From assembly GCA_017448545.1 (NCBI GenBank), contig JAFSLH010000023.1:1-64000 (forward strand): 64,000 bases of DNA, in the 5' to 3' direction. Positions within the stretch are counted from its first letter, which is position 1. Each line of letters begins with the position of its first letter. Of the stretch, positions 47,207 to 55,811 are shown one piece after another. The DNA is from Clostridia bacterium. Its GTDB lineage: Bacteria > Bacillota > Clostridia > Christensenellales > CAG-138. The notes beneath the pieces are model-generated. The model did not search any database and had not been told where the DNA came from. It worked only from the letters and a program-made list of their open reading frames with translations. Made by a program: the position numbers and the translations under genes.

Positions 47207-47853
47207 TCCGTCACCTCCGCCGGGAACGGGAAGCAGTCTTCCAAAATCGGTTCCGGGACGATCCGGCCCTCCGTCCGATCCGTCATTGCGGCAACGAACG
47301 CGTCGCCGTGCGTCCGTTCGACCCAGACCGTGCAGCTGACATCCTCGGCATACGCGATCTCGTCCGCGCGCCCGTGCTGCTCGCAAAGCATCCGCACCGT
47401 GTTCCAGTACGGATAGGCGCAGCGCACCGAATATGCGATGCACGGCAGCATCTGAACGAGCTCCGCCGCACGAACCGCGTCGCACGTCGCCTTCGAATAT
47501 GCGCGCACCAGCCCGCCCGCGCCGAGCAGAATCCCGCCGAAATAGCGCGTCACAATCACGAGCGTATCGGTCACGCCGATCCGGTTCAGCGCTTCCATCA
47601 TCGGCATGCCCGCCGTGCCGGACGGCTCGCCGTCGTCCGAATACCGCGCCGTGCCGCCGCGCAGCACGTACGCATAGCAATTGTGCGTCGCATCCCAGCA
47701 TTCCTTCCGGATCCGCTCGAGAATCGAAAGCGCTTCCGCCTCGCTCGCAACCGGCCAGCAGCGTCCGATAAACCGGGAACGCTTTTCGACATTCTCGATT
47801 TCCGACGCACGCTGAACCGTCTTATACGCCTGAATCCGCGGACCTTCCTGCAA
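47203..47853 (-). CDS. IMPACT/YigZ family protein
   Basis: A 216-residue protein of the UPF0029/IMPACT family. Motifs are KRSRFIGRCWPV, ATHNCYAYVLR, YSDDGEPSGTAGMPM and TRYFGGILLGAGGLVRAY as overlapping pieces. The C-terminal half is a ferredoxin-like fold. Eukaryotic IMPACT inhibits GCN2; the bacterial role is unclear. A TTG start at 47853 is chosen, with GGAG seven bases before it and no suitable ATG. It is upstream of and coupled to the surface protein gene. Confidence 0.9.
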   Translation of the reverse strand: MQEGPRIQAYKTVQRASEIENVEKRSRFIGRCWPVASEAEALSILERIRKECWDATHNCYAYVLRGGTARYSDDGEPSGTAGMPMMEALNRIGVTDTLVIVTRYFGGILLGAGGLVRAYSKATCDAVRAAELVQMLPCIAYSVRCAYPYWNTVRMLCEQHGRADEIAYAEDVSCTVWVERTHGDAFVAAMTDRTEGRIVPEPILEDCFPFPAEVTE

Positions 47854-47896
47854 CGCTGCGCTCCTTCGACATTTTTACCGCAATTTTTCTGCGTAC

Positions 47897-47925
47897 ATCA
47901 TACCAAAACGGAACCGATTTTGCAA
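47897..47925 (-). promoter_or_regulatory. Promoter of IMPACT-surface protein-hydrolase operon
   Basis: TTGCAA (47920-47925), 17 bases, TATGAT (47897-47902) on the minus strand. The three downstream genes are closely coupled. Confidence 0.8.
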
Positions 47926-47977
47926 CCCAATCGGAAATTGTTCAAAAAAAGTGTACGATTCCGCCGCAATCAAAAAA

Positions 47978-47995
47978 GGAAGCCCGTTCGCTTCC
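47978..47995 (-). terminator. Terminator of the PAP2 gene
   Basis: GGAAGC-GAACGG-GCTTCC on the minus strand followed by TTTTTT. Confidence 0.88.
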
Positions 47996-48009
47996 TTCGC
48001 AGAGATTGC

Positions 48010-48678
48010 TTACCGTTTCAACTTATTCGGATGCATCTGTTCTGTGAAAAGGCGGAACGCCGCAAGCAAAAACGCGCCGAGCAGAATGCCGCCGAGGATA
48101 TCCGTGAGCCAATGCACGCCGGAAAGCAGCCGCCCGATCACCGTAACGAGCAGCAGCGCGCACACAACGCACCGCGCGCCGAGCAGCAGCCGCCGATCCG
48201 CAAGATAATCCGGCAGCAGAAGCAGCGCGCTGCCGAACACGACGACCGCCAGCATCGTATGCGTGGACGGGAATGACGCTTCCGGGCCTGCGTCGCCCGG
48301 CACGATCACTGGCCGATAGTTGATAACCACTTTCTCAAACACGACATAGAGCACCGCCGTCACTACGTACAGTCCCGCAAGGAACAGCAGTTTTCGATCG
48401 ACCTTCGCAAGACTTTTCCGCGAAATCAGCTGCCAGCCGCCGAGCACGGCAAACGCGGCGATCACCGCAAAAGCAACGTAGCCGGTGAGCTTTGTGATCT
48501 TGTACCACGTCTCCTGAAAGCCGAGTGCGGACGCGACCGCGCCGTTCAGATGCGACAGCCCGACGCTCGTTCCCTCCGGCCCGATCGCCGCCACGTCAAC
48601 CCATTTCACAATCGCGATCAGCGCAAGAAACAGCACGCCAAGCGCCGCAGCGATCGAAATCTTTCCCCATTTTTTCAT
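48010..48678 (-). CDS. PAP2-family membrane phosphatase
   Basis: A 222-residue membrane protein with about six helices. The three phosphatase motifs are KVVINYRP (degenerate KX6RP), PSTHT and RLLSGVHWLTDILGG, in order, with the catalytic His residues present. Bacterial members act on undecaprenyl-pyrophosphate or phosphatidylglycerol-phosphate. AAAGGAA precedes the ATG. It is monocistronic with its own terminator. Confidence 0.9.
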   Translation of the reverse strand: MKKWGKISIAAALGVLFLALIAIVKWVDVAAIGPEGTSVGLSHLNGAVASALGFQETWYKITKLTGYVAFAVIAAFAVLGGWQLISRKSLAKVDRKLLFLAGLYVVTAVLYVVFEKVVINYRPVIVPGDAGPEASFPSTHTMLAVVVFGSALLLLPDYLADRRLLLGARCVVCALLLVTVIGRLLSGVHWLTDILGGILLGAFLLAAFRLFTEQMHPNKLKR

Positions 48679-48741
48679 CGTTCCGTTCCTTTCTTCTTTC
48701 GACAGGATAGTCTATGCTGCATAAATCGCATCCATGCCGCG

Positions 48742-49995
48742 TCACGCCCGATTCGCGCGTTCCCGACAGGCCTGCACGAACCGTTCAAACAGTTTCCGGC
48801 TCGCCGCATCCGACTGCGACAGCATCTCGGGATGCCACTGCACAGCCCAGACGAACGGCGCGTCCGGTTTTTCAATCGCTTCCATCAGACCGTCCGGCGT
48901 GATCGCCGTCGCCCGGAACCCGGGCGCAAGCGTCCGAATCGCCTGGTGGTGGCAGCTGTTGACCGCGAGCGTCTCCGTGCCGAGCAGCGCGCGCAGCCCG
49001 CCGTCCGCCGTCAGCGTTACCGTATGCACCGGATCGGTATAGGGCCGTTCCTGCCGATGGCAAACATCCGACGGTCGCTGCAGAGGAAGGTCCTGATACA
49101 GGTCCCCGCCGCAGCACGCGTTGATCAGCTGCAGCCCGCGGCAGATGCCGAACACGGGAAGGTCCTTCTTCAGCGCCAGCCGCAGCAGCGTCGGCTCGAA
49201 TGCATCACGCTGCGGACATGGCTGAACCGTTCCGGTTTCGTCCGTGGTTTCGTACAGCGCGGGCGAGACGTCCTGCCCGCCGGCAAACAAGATGCCGTCC
49301 AGTACGGAAACAAGCTGCGCGATCTCGGATTCGTCCGCCGTCATCGGCAGCAGGATCGGCGTTCCGCCCGCCTCACGAATCCGTTCGAGGTAGGCAGGCA
49401 TCATCCAAAGGCTTTCCAGTTCCGCATCGTACAGCGCGGTCACGCCGATCAGCGGGTGCTTTTTGCCCTGCCGCAGCCACTCCTCCCGTGTCAGCACGTT
49501 GGTGTGGCCGGTGCGCGTTTCGTGCATCAGCGGCACATCGATGCCGGTATCCGTCGACTGATACCGGAACCCGCATTTCTCCTGCACACGCCTTGACTTG
49601 CTGTTCCCGTCGTAATACCCGGCCCAGATACGGCTGAGTCCAAGCTCCTCAAAGCCGTAGCGAATCAGTTCCTTTGCCGCCTCCGGCATCAAGCCCTGCC
49701 CCCAGAACGGTTTGGCGAGCCAATAGCCGAGCTCGCGTTCGTCCGCGCCGAATGTCAGATCCGTGTCCCGCTTCAGGCTGATCGAGCCGATTGCGCGGTT
49801 GTCTTCCTTGCGGCAGACCGCGAAGGTTTCGTCACGCATCAAGACGCGGCGCAGAATCTCCCGGCTTTCCTCAAAGCTTTGATGCGGCGGCCAGCCGGCA
49901 GGCGTACCCACCGCCGGATCCTTTGCATATTCAAACAGCGCTTCCGCGTCGGATTCCTCCCACGGGCGCAAAATCAATCGTTCCGTTTGCAGCAT
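48742..49995 (-). CDS. GNAT acetyltransferase fused to PuuD-type amidotransferase
   Basis: A 417-residue two-domain protein. The N-terminal 165 residues are a RimJ/RimL-type GNAT (TERLILRPWEESDAEALFEY, ELGYWLAKPFWGQGLMPEA, YDGNSKSRRVQEKCGF as pieces). The C-terminal 240 residues are a class I glutamine amidotransferase / gamma-glutamyl hydrolase of the PuuD type, with FAGGQDVSP, the nucleophile in GICRGLQ near residue 290, and the catalytic pair in WHPE near 390. The start at 49995 follows GGAG. The reading frame is continuous, so the fusion is genuine in this sequence; a frameshift in a two-gene ancestor is a weaker reading. Confidence 0.88.
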   Translation of the reverse strand: MLQTERLILRPWEESDAEALFEYAKDPAVGTPAGWPPHQSFEESREILRRVLMRDETFAVCRKEDNRAIGSISLKRDTDLTFGADERELGYWLAKPFWGQGLMPEAAKELIRYGFEELGLSRIWAGYYDGNSKSRRVQEKCGFRYQSTDTGIDVPLMHETRTGHTNVLTREEWLRQGKKHPLIGVTALYDAELESLWMMPAYLERIREAGGTPILLPMTADESEIAQLVSVLDGILFAGGQDVSPALYETTDETGTVQPCPQRDAFEPTLLRLALKKDLPVFGICRGLQLINACCGGDLYQDLPLQRPSDVCHRQERPYTDPVHTVTLTADGGLRALLGTETLAVNSCHHQAIRTLAPGFRATAITPDGLMEAIEKPDAPFVWAVQWHPEMLSQSDAASRKLFERFVQACRERANRA

Positions 49996-50050
49996 GTGCT
50001 TCTCCAATCCAATCGTCCGCCGAACGCGGACGTTTTTCCCGTTTGTGCGC

Positions 50051-50079
50051 ATTATAACACATTCCTTTTCCCGTTACAA
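50051..50079 (-). promoter_or_regulatory. Promoter of the GNAT-PuuD gene
   Basis: TTGTAA (50074-50079) and TATAAT (50051-50056) with 17-base spacing. Confidence 0.78.
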
Positions 50080-50081
50080 GC

Positions 50082-50137
50082 CGAAAAGACGCGAAATGCG
50101 TCTTTTCGAATGCAGAAATGCGTCTTTTCGAATGCAG
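50082..50137 (-). repeat. 22-base tandem repeat with hairpin
   Basis: The unit AAATGCGTCTTTTCGAATGCAG occurs twice (50094-50115 and 50116-50137, each one longer than the cited motif by none). The first copy also pairs with the preceding GAAAAGACGC to form a hairpin ending in GTCTTTTC on the minus strand. It is probably the terminator of the YhfC gene, duplicated once. Confidence 0.65.
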
Positions 50138-50145
50138 AGTACAGG

Positions 50146-50982
50146 TTATTCGGCCGGGGAAGGTTCGGCTTCTTCCTCATCCGGCCCGGGCTGATACCAT
50201 CTCCACAGCAGCACGGAATTTGCCGCGACGGCTGCCGTCATCACGCCGAGCAGGACTTCGACAAGCCAGATCGGTATGCCGAGCCGGGAAAGGATTACCG
50301 TGATGGCATCGACGCCGGCATGCAGCATGAACGCGATCAACACCAGATACCACTTTTCGGGCTTTTTGACCGAGAACCAAACGAGGACCGAGAGCGCGAT
50401 ATGCAGCGTAACGGCAAACACGCGCTCCACGATGCCGGCAAGGAAGGTCGCGGGCGACGTGGTCATAAGTTCCGCAAACAGCGCGTCGATCTGCGCAACG
50501 GCTTCAGCCGGCTGCCCCTTGTACAGCACGTCGGCCATGCCCGTATTGAACAGAACGCTCATCACGATGTACGAAATCATGGTGCTTCCGAGCAGGATCG
50601 CCGCTTCGGCGCCGCCGTGCCCCGCGCCGTACATCAGCGCGTTTTCATCCTTGTTCCTGTACTTCTTCAGGAAAAATCGCATGGCGATATAGCGGCCGGC
50701 TTCTTCGAACAGGCCCGCCATAGTCCCGCCGTAAAACGCATACAGCCAGGTGTTGTTCAGGATCGTCGGGCCGACCGGGGAAAACACCAATACCAGATTG
50801 TGCACCACCGACTCGAGCACCAGCGCCATCACGACAAAGACGGCGGCGCCGATAAAGAACGGAACAATGTCCGCCTGTTTCTTCTTGCGCAGGTACAGAC
50901 ACAGCACGACGGGGATTGCAAAGCTGATCAGGGCCGAGACGCCCATGCAGATCATGGAGAGAATGGAAACAGAGCCGGTCAT
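50146..50982 (-). CDS. YhfC-family intramembrane protease-like protein
   Basis: A 278-residue membrane protein with about seven helices. The family signatures FEEAGRYIAM near residue 93, HGGAEA near 122 and MLHAGVDA near 231 place Glu, His and His in membrane segments, like the CAAX/PrsW-type metalloproteases (YhfC, DUF2324). The tail is acidic. AAGGAG precedes the ATG, which overlaps the MerR stop by four bases. The pair suggests that MerR controls or responds to this protein. Confidence 0.85.
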   Translation of the reverse strand: MTGSVSILSMICMGVSALISFAIPVVLCLYLRKKKQADIVPFFIGAAVFVVMALVLESVVHNLVLVFSPVGPTILNNTWLYAFYGGTMAGLFEEAGRYIAMRFFLKKYRNKDENALMYGAGHGGAEAAILLGSTMISYIVMSVLFNTGMADVLYKGQPAEAVAQIDALFAELMTTSPATFLAGIVERVFAVTLHIALSVLVWFSVKKPEKWYLVLIAFMLHAGVDAITVILSRLGIPIWLVEVLLGVMTAAVAANSVLLWRWYQPGPDEEEAEPSPAE

Positions 50983-51728
50983 TTTGTGATCTCCTTTTTA
51001 ACAGTCCAGTTTTTCGGCGCCGCGACCTCGACGCAAAAACCGTGGTGACAGCAATTGGTACAGGTCAGTTTACGTGTGCGCGTCGTATGCGGCGCAAACA
51101 GCATTTCTTTCAGCGCGGGACGGAACGTCTCGTGGCACTGCGGACAGATATACGCAACGTGCAGATAATAATATCTCGAAATCCAGACGCCCCACGGAAC
51201 GGCGACCGCCGCCCATACGATAAGCATCCACCACCAGCCGTAGATCGCCGTCAGGATGATCGCAGCCCATTGCAGCGCCGTGACCGGAAGTCCGGTCAAC
51301 AGCATCAGCCGATGCACCTTTTGCAGTTCTTTCCGATTGTTCATGATGTACGCCACGTCGCCGATGGATTCGATCGAGAACGACGGCGTCTGTCTGACGC
51401 TGCGCATGAGCTCGTCGATCTTTTGGATCTGCTCCTCGCGCACGCGCAGTTCTTCCGAAAGCGCCTGCCGCTGCTGCTCCAACAGCAGCAGAACGACATT
51501 GCCGGGCTCGGGTTCCGCCAGCAGGCTGCCGATCGTGTCGATCGAAAGCCCGATCTCCCGCAGAAAGCAGATGATTTTCAGCTTGCGAACGTCGTCTTCG
51601 GAATACAGCCGCCGCCCGCCTTCGGACAGCGCCCGGGGCACAAGAATGCCGCGCGTATCGTAATACTGCACTGTGCGCACCGTTACGCCGCACAGCCTGG
51701 CAATCTCTCCGGTCGTGTATTGGGACAT
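50979..51728 (-). CDS. MerR regulator with membrane helices and zinc ribbon
   Basis: A 249-residue regulator. The N-terminal MerR winged helix (YTTGEIARLCGVTVRTVQYYDTRGIL as pieces, residues 1-70) is followed by a long coiled coil (SEELRVREEQIQKIDELM). Two hydrophobic segments lie near 145-185, and a C-terminal four-Cys ribbon (CPQC near 200, CTNC near 232) follows. A membrane-bound MerR with a metal-binding end is unusual. AAGGAGG precedes ATG 51728. Its promoter has a 19-base MerR-type spacer. It is coupled to the YhfC gene. Confidence 0.88.
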   Translation of the reverse strand: MSQYTTGEIARLCGVTVRTVQYYDTRGILVPRALSEGGRRLYSEDDVRKLKIICFLREIGLSIDTIGSLLAEPEPGNVVLLLLEQQRQALSEELRVREEQIQKIDELMRSVRQTPSFSIESIGDVAYIMNNRKELQKVHRLMLLTGLPVTALQWAAIILTAIYGWWWMLIVWAAVAVPWGVWISRYYYLHVAYICPQCHETFRPALKEMLFAPHTTRTRKLTCTNCCHHGFCVEVAAPKNWTVKKEITK

Positions 51729-51751
51729 GGCTTCCGCCTCCTTTCGCGGCA

Positions 51752-51782
51752 AGGATACCACATGACGCAGCGTCACAAGCAA
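51752..51782 (-). promoter_or_regulatory. MerR-type promoter with 13-base palindrome
   Basis: TTGCTT (51777-51782) and TATCCT (51752-51757) are 19 bases apart on the minus strand, too long for SigA alone and typical for MerR-activated promoters. The spacer holds the perfect palindrome TGACGCTGCGTCA (51763-51775). It should be the operator of the adjacent MerR gene. Confidence 0.82.
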
Positions 51783-51834
51783 GCCCTAACGCAGGGGGAT
51801 TTTTGCAAATTTGCAAAAAACTCCCGAAATGCGG

Positions 51835-52320
51835 TTATCGCTTCCGCTCGTCAGTCAAAAAATAGCGCACGTCCTCCCCGTCCCGATGCAGCTCCGTCCG
51901 GAAAAACGACGGATAGATCGTCTGCGGCGTATCCGGCGAAACCCAGACCAGTCGCTCGATCTGTTCGTCGTCCGTAAAGCTGCCGCAAGTCGGAGAAAAG
52001 TCATTCGGGACGTTCATATAGAAGTAGAACGAGATTTCGTAGATCAGCTTATCCTTGTTCGAGGGAGCGTCGCCGTAAAAGTAATTCTCGTGCACAAACG
52101 CGAGCCGGTCGACGGTCATCCATGCGCCGGTTTCTTCCCACACTTCGCGCACAACCGCCTCCGCAGCCGTCTCGCCCATCCGGATCCGTCCGCCGACGGA
52201 ATACAGGTACGAGGATCGGTCGTTGCCGACCATCAGCAGCTTTCCGTCCCGCTCGATGATCGCGCCGACGCGCAGATTGACCAGTCCGCCGCCGCACGGA
52301 ACGCACATATCCTGTTCCAT
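51835..52320 (-). CDS. Nudix hydrolase
   Basis: A 161-residue Nudix protein. The Nudix box is GRIRMGETAAEAVVREVWEETG near residues 44-65 with all conserved Glu and Gly. An N-terminal MEQDMCVPCGGG may bind metal. Substrate is unknown; relatives clean up nucleotides. GAGGGGG precedes ATG 52320. It follows the small Feo protein and may share its transcript. Confidence 0.88.
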   Translation of the reverse strand: MEQDMCVPCGGGLVNLRVGAIIERDGKLLMVGNDRSSYLYSVGGRIRMGETAAEAVVREVWEETGAWMTVDRLAFVHENYFYGDAPSNKDKLIYEISFYFYMNVPNDFSPTCGSFTDDEQIERLVWVSPDTPQTIYPSFFRTELHRDGEDVRYFLTDERKR

Positions 52321-52357
52321 CCTGCCCCCTCGATTTCCGTTTTGATTCGGTTTCTGT

Positions 52358-52507
52358 TCAGTTCTTCTTCGTACAGCGTCCGCGTTCGCTGCATCCCTCG
52401 CAGCCGCAGGTGCATTTTCCCTTCTTGCGGTTTCGCACGACCACGATGATCGCGATCGCAACGATCGCCGCAATCACGGCAACAATCAGAATATCCCATC
52501 CGTTCAT
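52358..52507 (-). CDS. FeoB-associated Cys-rich membrane protein
   Basis: A 49-residue protein too short for routine calling. MNGWDILIVAVIAAIVAIAII is one membrane helix (N-terminal residues, quoted in part), then RKKGKCTCGCEGCSERGRC, with five Cys in pairs. It fits the FeoB-associated Cys-rich family (a FeoC-like partner). AGGAGCGCGCC precedes the ATG. It starts 10 bases after the feoAB stop. Confidence 0.85.
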   Translation of the reverse strand: MNGWDILIVAVIAAIVAIAIIVVVRNRKKGKCTCGCEGCSERGRCTKKN

Positions 52508-52516
52508 GGCGCGCTC

Positions 52517-54853
52517 CTATCCCAGCATGCTGATCAGATGCACGATGCTCGCGGCGACCCACGCGATCAGGCACTGCCATACGACGACGCCGAGCGCCCA
52601 CTTGCGGCCCAGCTCCCGCCGGATCGACGCGATCGCGGCGACGCAGGGCGTATACAGCAGCGAGAACACCAGCAGGGACGCGGCCGTCGCCGTGGAAATT
52701 GCCGTCGAGATATTCTCGCCGAACAGGATTTCGAGTGTGGAAACGACGCTTTCCTTTGCCATGAAGCCGCTGATCAGCGACGTGCAGATGCGCCAATCGC
52801 CGAGTCCGACCGGTTTCATTACCGGCACAAGCCAACCGGCAATCATGGCGAGAATGCTGTTTTGCTGATCCTCGACTAAATTGAAATGCAGGTCAAAGCT
52901 TTGCAGCAGCCAGATCACGACGGTCGCGATCAGAATGACCGTGAATGCGCGCGTCAGAAAGTCCTTCGCCTTTTCCCACAGAAGCTGCGCGACGTTCTTG
53001 ATCCCGGGCAGCCGATAATTCGGCAGCTCCATGACGAACGGCACGGCTTCACCCTTGAACAGCGAGCCCTTGAACAGCAGCGCAAGGAGAATGCCGACCA
53101 CGATGCCGAGCAGATACAGTCCGACCAGGATCAGCGCCTTGTACTTCGGGAAGAAAGCGTCGACGAAAAACGCATAGATCGGCAGCTTTGCCGTGCAGCT
53201 CATAAACGGTGTGAGCAGGATAGTCAGCTTCCGGTCGCGTTCGCTCGGGAGCGTTCGCGTCGACATGACCGCCGGCACGGTGCAGCCGAACCCGATCAGC
53301 ATCGGCACGATGCTCCGGCCGGACAGACCGATCTTCCGCAGCAGCTTGTCCATGAAGAACGCGACGCGGGCGATGTAGCCGCTGTCTTCGAGAAAAGAAA
53401 GGAACAGGAACAGCGTGACGATGATCGGCAGGAAACTGAGCACGCTTCCGACGCCGGCGAAGATGCCGTCGACGATCAGACCGTGCAGAACGGGGTTCAC
53501 GTTCCCCGCCGTCAGCGCCGCGTCGACGAGCTCGGTCAGTTTGTCCATGCCGAGCTCCAGCCATCCCTGCAGCGTGCCGCCGATGACGTTGAACGTCAGC
53601 CACGAAACAAGCCCCATGATCAGGATAAACAGCGGAATTGCCGTCCACTTTCCGGTCAGGATTCTATCGATGCGTTCGCTGCGGATGCTCTCCCTGCTTT
53701 TTCTCGGTTTATGCACGCAGGTATCGCAGACGCGGTACAGGAATGCGTATCGCATATCGGCAATGGCGGCCGTTCGGTCGAGCCCGCGCTCCTTTTCGAG
53801 CTGCAGCACGATGTGCTCCACCGTCTCCTGCTCGTTCTGATCCAGTTTCAGCTGTTCCAGAACCAGCGGATCGCCCTCGATTACCTTTTCCGCCGCGAAG
53901 CGAACCGGGATTTCCGACGCCACAGCATGGTCCTGAATCAGGTGCGCCACCGCATGCAGGCAACGGTGCACCGCGCCGCCGCGATCGTCCTCTCCGCAGA
54001 AATCCTGCCGCAGCGGTTTCTCCTGATACTTTGCGATATGAACGGCGTGCTCCACCAATTCGTGGATGCCCTGATTCTTCGCCGCCGAAATCGGAACAAC
54101 CGGAACGCCGAGCGCCGCTTCCATTGCGTTGACGTCGACGGAACCGCCGTTGGCGGCGATTTCGTCCATCATATTCAGCGCAACGACCATCGGCACGTCC
54201 ATTTCGAGCAGCTGCATCGTCAGGTACAGGTTGCGCTCAATGTTGGTCGCATCAATGATGTTGATGATCGCCTTGGGATGCTGCTCCAGCACAAAGTTGC
54301 GGGAAATGATTTCCTCGCTGCTGTACGGAGACATCGAATAAATGCCGGGCAGGTCGGTCACGAGCGTTTCGGGATACCCCTTGATCACACCGTCCTTGCG
54401 ATCGACCGTTACGCCGGGGAAGTTTCCGACGTGCTGATTCGAACCGGTCAGCTGATTGAACAGCGTCGTCTTGCCGCAGTTCTGATTCCCGACGAGCGCA
54501 AAGGTCAGCACCGTACCGTCCGGCAGCGGATCGCCGCTTCCGGCAGGGTGGAATTTACCGCCTTCGCCGAGGCCCGGGTGTACCGAACGGCGCAGGATCT
54601 TTTTCTTTTCGTTCGCTTCCCTCTTCTTTGAAACGGGTTCCACATCGATCTTGTCCGCATCGGCCAGCCGCAGCGTGAGCGCGTAGCCGTGGATCGAAAG
54701 CTCCATCGGGTCGCCAAGCGGCGCGTACTTCATGACCGTCACTTCAACGCCGGGAATTACGCCCATATCCAGAAAATGCTGCCGGAGCGCGCCTTCCCCG
54801 CCCACCTGCATGATAACGGCCGAACCGCCGATCGGTATCTCTTTCAGTGTCAT
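52517..54853 (-). CDS. feoB: Ferrous iron transporter FeoAB fusion
   Basis: A 778-residue FeoA-FeoB fusion. The FeoA SH3-like domain occupies residues 1-75 (RQHFLDMGVIPGVEV). The GTPase follows with G1 GNQNCGKTT near 119, G3 DLPGIYS, and G4 NMMD. The membrane permease part has about eight helices with the Cys gate motif PMLIGFGCTVPAV. It imports Fe(II) in anaerobes. The start is ATG 54853 with GAGGAG upstream. A TTGACA/TAAACT promoter precedes it; no Fur box was identified. Confidence 0.95.
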   Translation of the reverse strand: MTLKEIPIGGSAVIMQVGGEGALRQHFLDMGVIPGVEVTVMKYAPLGDPMELSIHGYALTLRLADADKIDVEPVSKKREANEKKKILRRSVHPGLGEGGKFHPAGSGDPLPDGTVLTFALVGNQNCGKTTLFNQLTGSNQHVGNFPGVTVDRKDGVIKGYPETLVTDLPGIYSMSPYSSEEIISRNFVLEQHPKAIINIIDATNIERNLYLTMQLLEMDVPMVVALNMMDEIAANGGSVDVNAMEAALGVPVVPISAAKNQGIHELVEHAVHIAKYQEKPLRQDFCGEDDRGGAVHRCLHAVAHLIQDHAVASEIPVRFAAEKVIEGDPLVLEQLKLDQNEQETVEHIVLQLEKERGLDRTAAIADMRYAFLYRVCDTCVHKPRKSRESIRSERIDRILTGKWTAIPLFILIMGLVSWLTFNVIGGTLQGWLELGMDKLTELVDAALTAGNVNPVLHGLIVDGIFAGVGSVLSFLPIIVTLFLFLSFLEDSGYIARVAFFMDKLLRKIGLSGRSIVPMLIGFGCTVPAVMSTRTLPSERDRKLTILLTPFMSCTAKLPIYAFFVDAFFPKYKALILVGLYLLGIVVGILLALLFKGSLFKGEAVPFVMELPNYRLPGIKNVAQLLWEKAKDFLTRAFTVILIATVVIWLLQSFDLHFNLVEDQQNSILAMIAGWLVPVMKPVGLGDWRICTSLISGFMAKESVVSTLEILFGENISTAISTATAASLLVFSLLYTPCVAAIASIRRELGRKWALGVVVWQCLIAWVAASIVHLISMLG

Positions 54854-54926
54854 ACTGTCTGCTCCTCTGTCCGTGCCGCGACGGAGAGCGCAACGCGCCG
54901 TCGTTCCGTGACACTCTTAATAATTT

Positions 54927-54955
54927 AGTTTACGGCAACGCTGCTGTTCTGTCAA
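54927..54955 (-). promoter_or_regulatory. Promoter of feoAB
   Basis: TTGACA (54950-54955), 17 bases, TAAACT (54927-54932) on the minus strand. Two imperfect copies of an ACGCAyGC..TTTTyCCAAATTGA motif lie upstream (54959-55005) and could be a regulator site. Confidence 0.8.
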
Positions 54956-55059
54956 GTAACGCACGCGTTTTCCCAAATTGACGCATGCATTTTTCCAAAT
55001 TGATTCTCTTTTTCGCTCGCATTTTTTGCACCAAATCTCCGAAAGTTTCCGAAAAGTGA

Positions 55060-55088
55060 TTGACAAGCACGGTTCTTTCCGTTATAAT
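55060..55088 (+). promoter_or_regulatory. Promoter of tRNA-Met
   Basis: TTGACA (55060-55065) and TATAAT (55083-55088), 17-base spacer, consensus quality. Confidence 0.9.
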
Positions 55089-55100
55089 ACCCTACGTTGC

Positions 55101-55177
55101 GGCGGCGTAACTCAGTTGGCCAGAGTAATCGGTTCATACCCGATCTGTCATCCGTTCGAATCGGATCGCCGCTACCA
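55101..55177 (+). tRNA. tRNA-Met (anticodon CAT, elongator type)
   Basis: Acceptor GGCGGCG/CGCCGCT, D arm ACTC-AGTTGGCCA-GAGT, anticodon stem ATCGG/CCGAT with loop TTCATAC (CAT), T arm ATCCG-TTCGAAT-CGGAT, discriminator A and encoded CCA. The 1-72 pair is G-U, not the initiator C-A mismatch, so it is elongator Met. The type I island begins downstream, making this a candidate attachment site. Confidence 0.93.
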
Positions 55178-55184
55178 TTCAGAA

Positions 55185-55208
55185 AAGCCCGAGAATTCGG
55201 GCTTTTTT
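55185..55208 (+). terminator. Terminator of tRNA-Met
   Basis: AAGCCCGA/TCGGGCTT hairpin followed by TTTTCG. Confidence 0.9.
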
Positions 55209-55760
55209 CGTACTCTGCTTTTTGCAGGAACAGCTCAATTTTGTGCTCGTTTGGGGCTTTGACAACATTTTGACAACATTTTTACAACACATCCGATCGT
55301 CAAAAAGGTTTATACTATTCCTATCCATTCTCAGTTCAATTTCGTACGGTGCTTGGTGGTTTTTCAGTCTTTGCAGATCCTGCCCCGCTCGCTCGATTAG
55401 AAATTGGTTAGCGGTATTCGATTTTCAAGTTGCTGCCCGGAGCCCGCGGCCGTTACTGGCCACAATTCCTTCCGATGCCATAAGTATAGAGGTTGTTTTC
55501 TAAACATGCAACGAAAACGTTTTGAAAATAGACCGTATTATAGGTCTTATTATTTTGCCAAAAATGATATAATTATATATTTCGTGTGAAACACAAGAGA
55601 TGTTCTATACCCTATGTCTGTTCTGAAACCCTAGTCACATCTCAGCATAATTTGCAAGAAGTGCACTTAATGACTAATTGCGGATATACTTCATTCATCC
55701 AGAGATATGATCTATATTTTTCGTAAATTTTTAAATGTTATGGCTTAACGAATTAATTAC
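55209..55760. other. AT-rich non-coding stretch after tRNA-Met
   Basis: About 550 bases with no convincing gene on either strand. It holds a short tandem of TTTGACAACATT-like units (about 55258-55290), three copies with decay. Base composition falls from GC-rich to AT-rich here. No integrase remnant could be read. It is the likely left edge of the type I island. Confidence 0.5.
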
Positions 55761-55789
55761 TTGACATGGGAGGCGACAGATGGTACTAT
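55761..55789 (+). promoter_or_regulatory. Promoter of the type I restriction-modification locus
   Basis: TTGACA (55761-55766) and TACTAT (55784-55789), 17-base spacer. Transcription would start near 55796, giving a very short leader before the AAAGGAGGG site. Confidence 0.75.
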
Positions 55790-55811
55790 ATGCTTGAAAG
55801 GAGGGATGAGG

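Noticed and set aside
50094..50137. Two copies of a 22-base unit as a possible CRISPR repeat
   Set aside because: Only two units without spacers, no Cas genes in the window; the arms form a terminator hairpin instead.
55222..55503. 93-codon frame after tRNA-Met that might be an integrase or toxin piece
   Set aside because: No motif of recombinases or toxins is present, no ribosome binding site, and the sequence crosses the terminator-like region and repeat; treated as non-coding.
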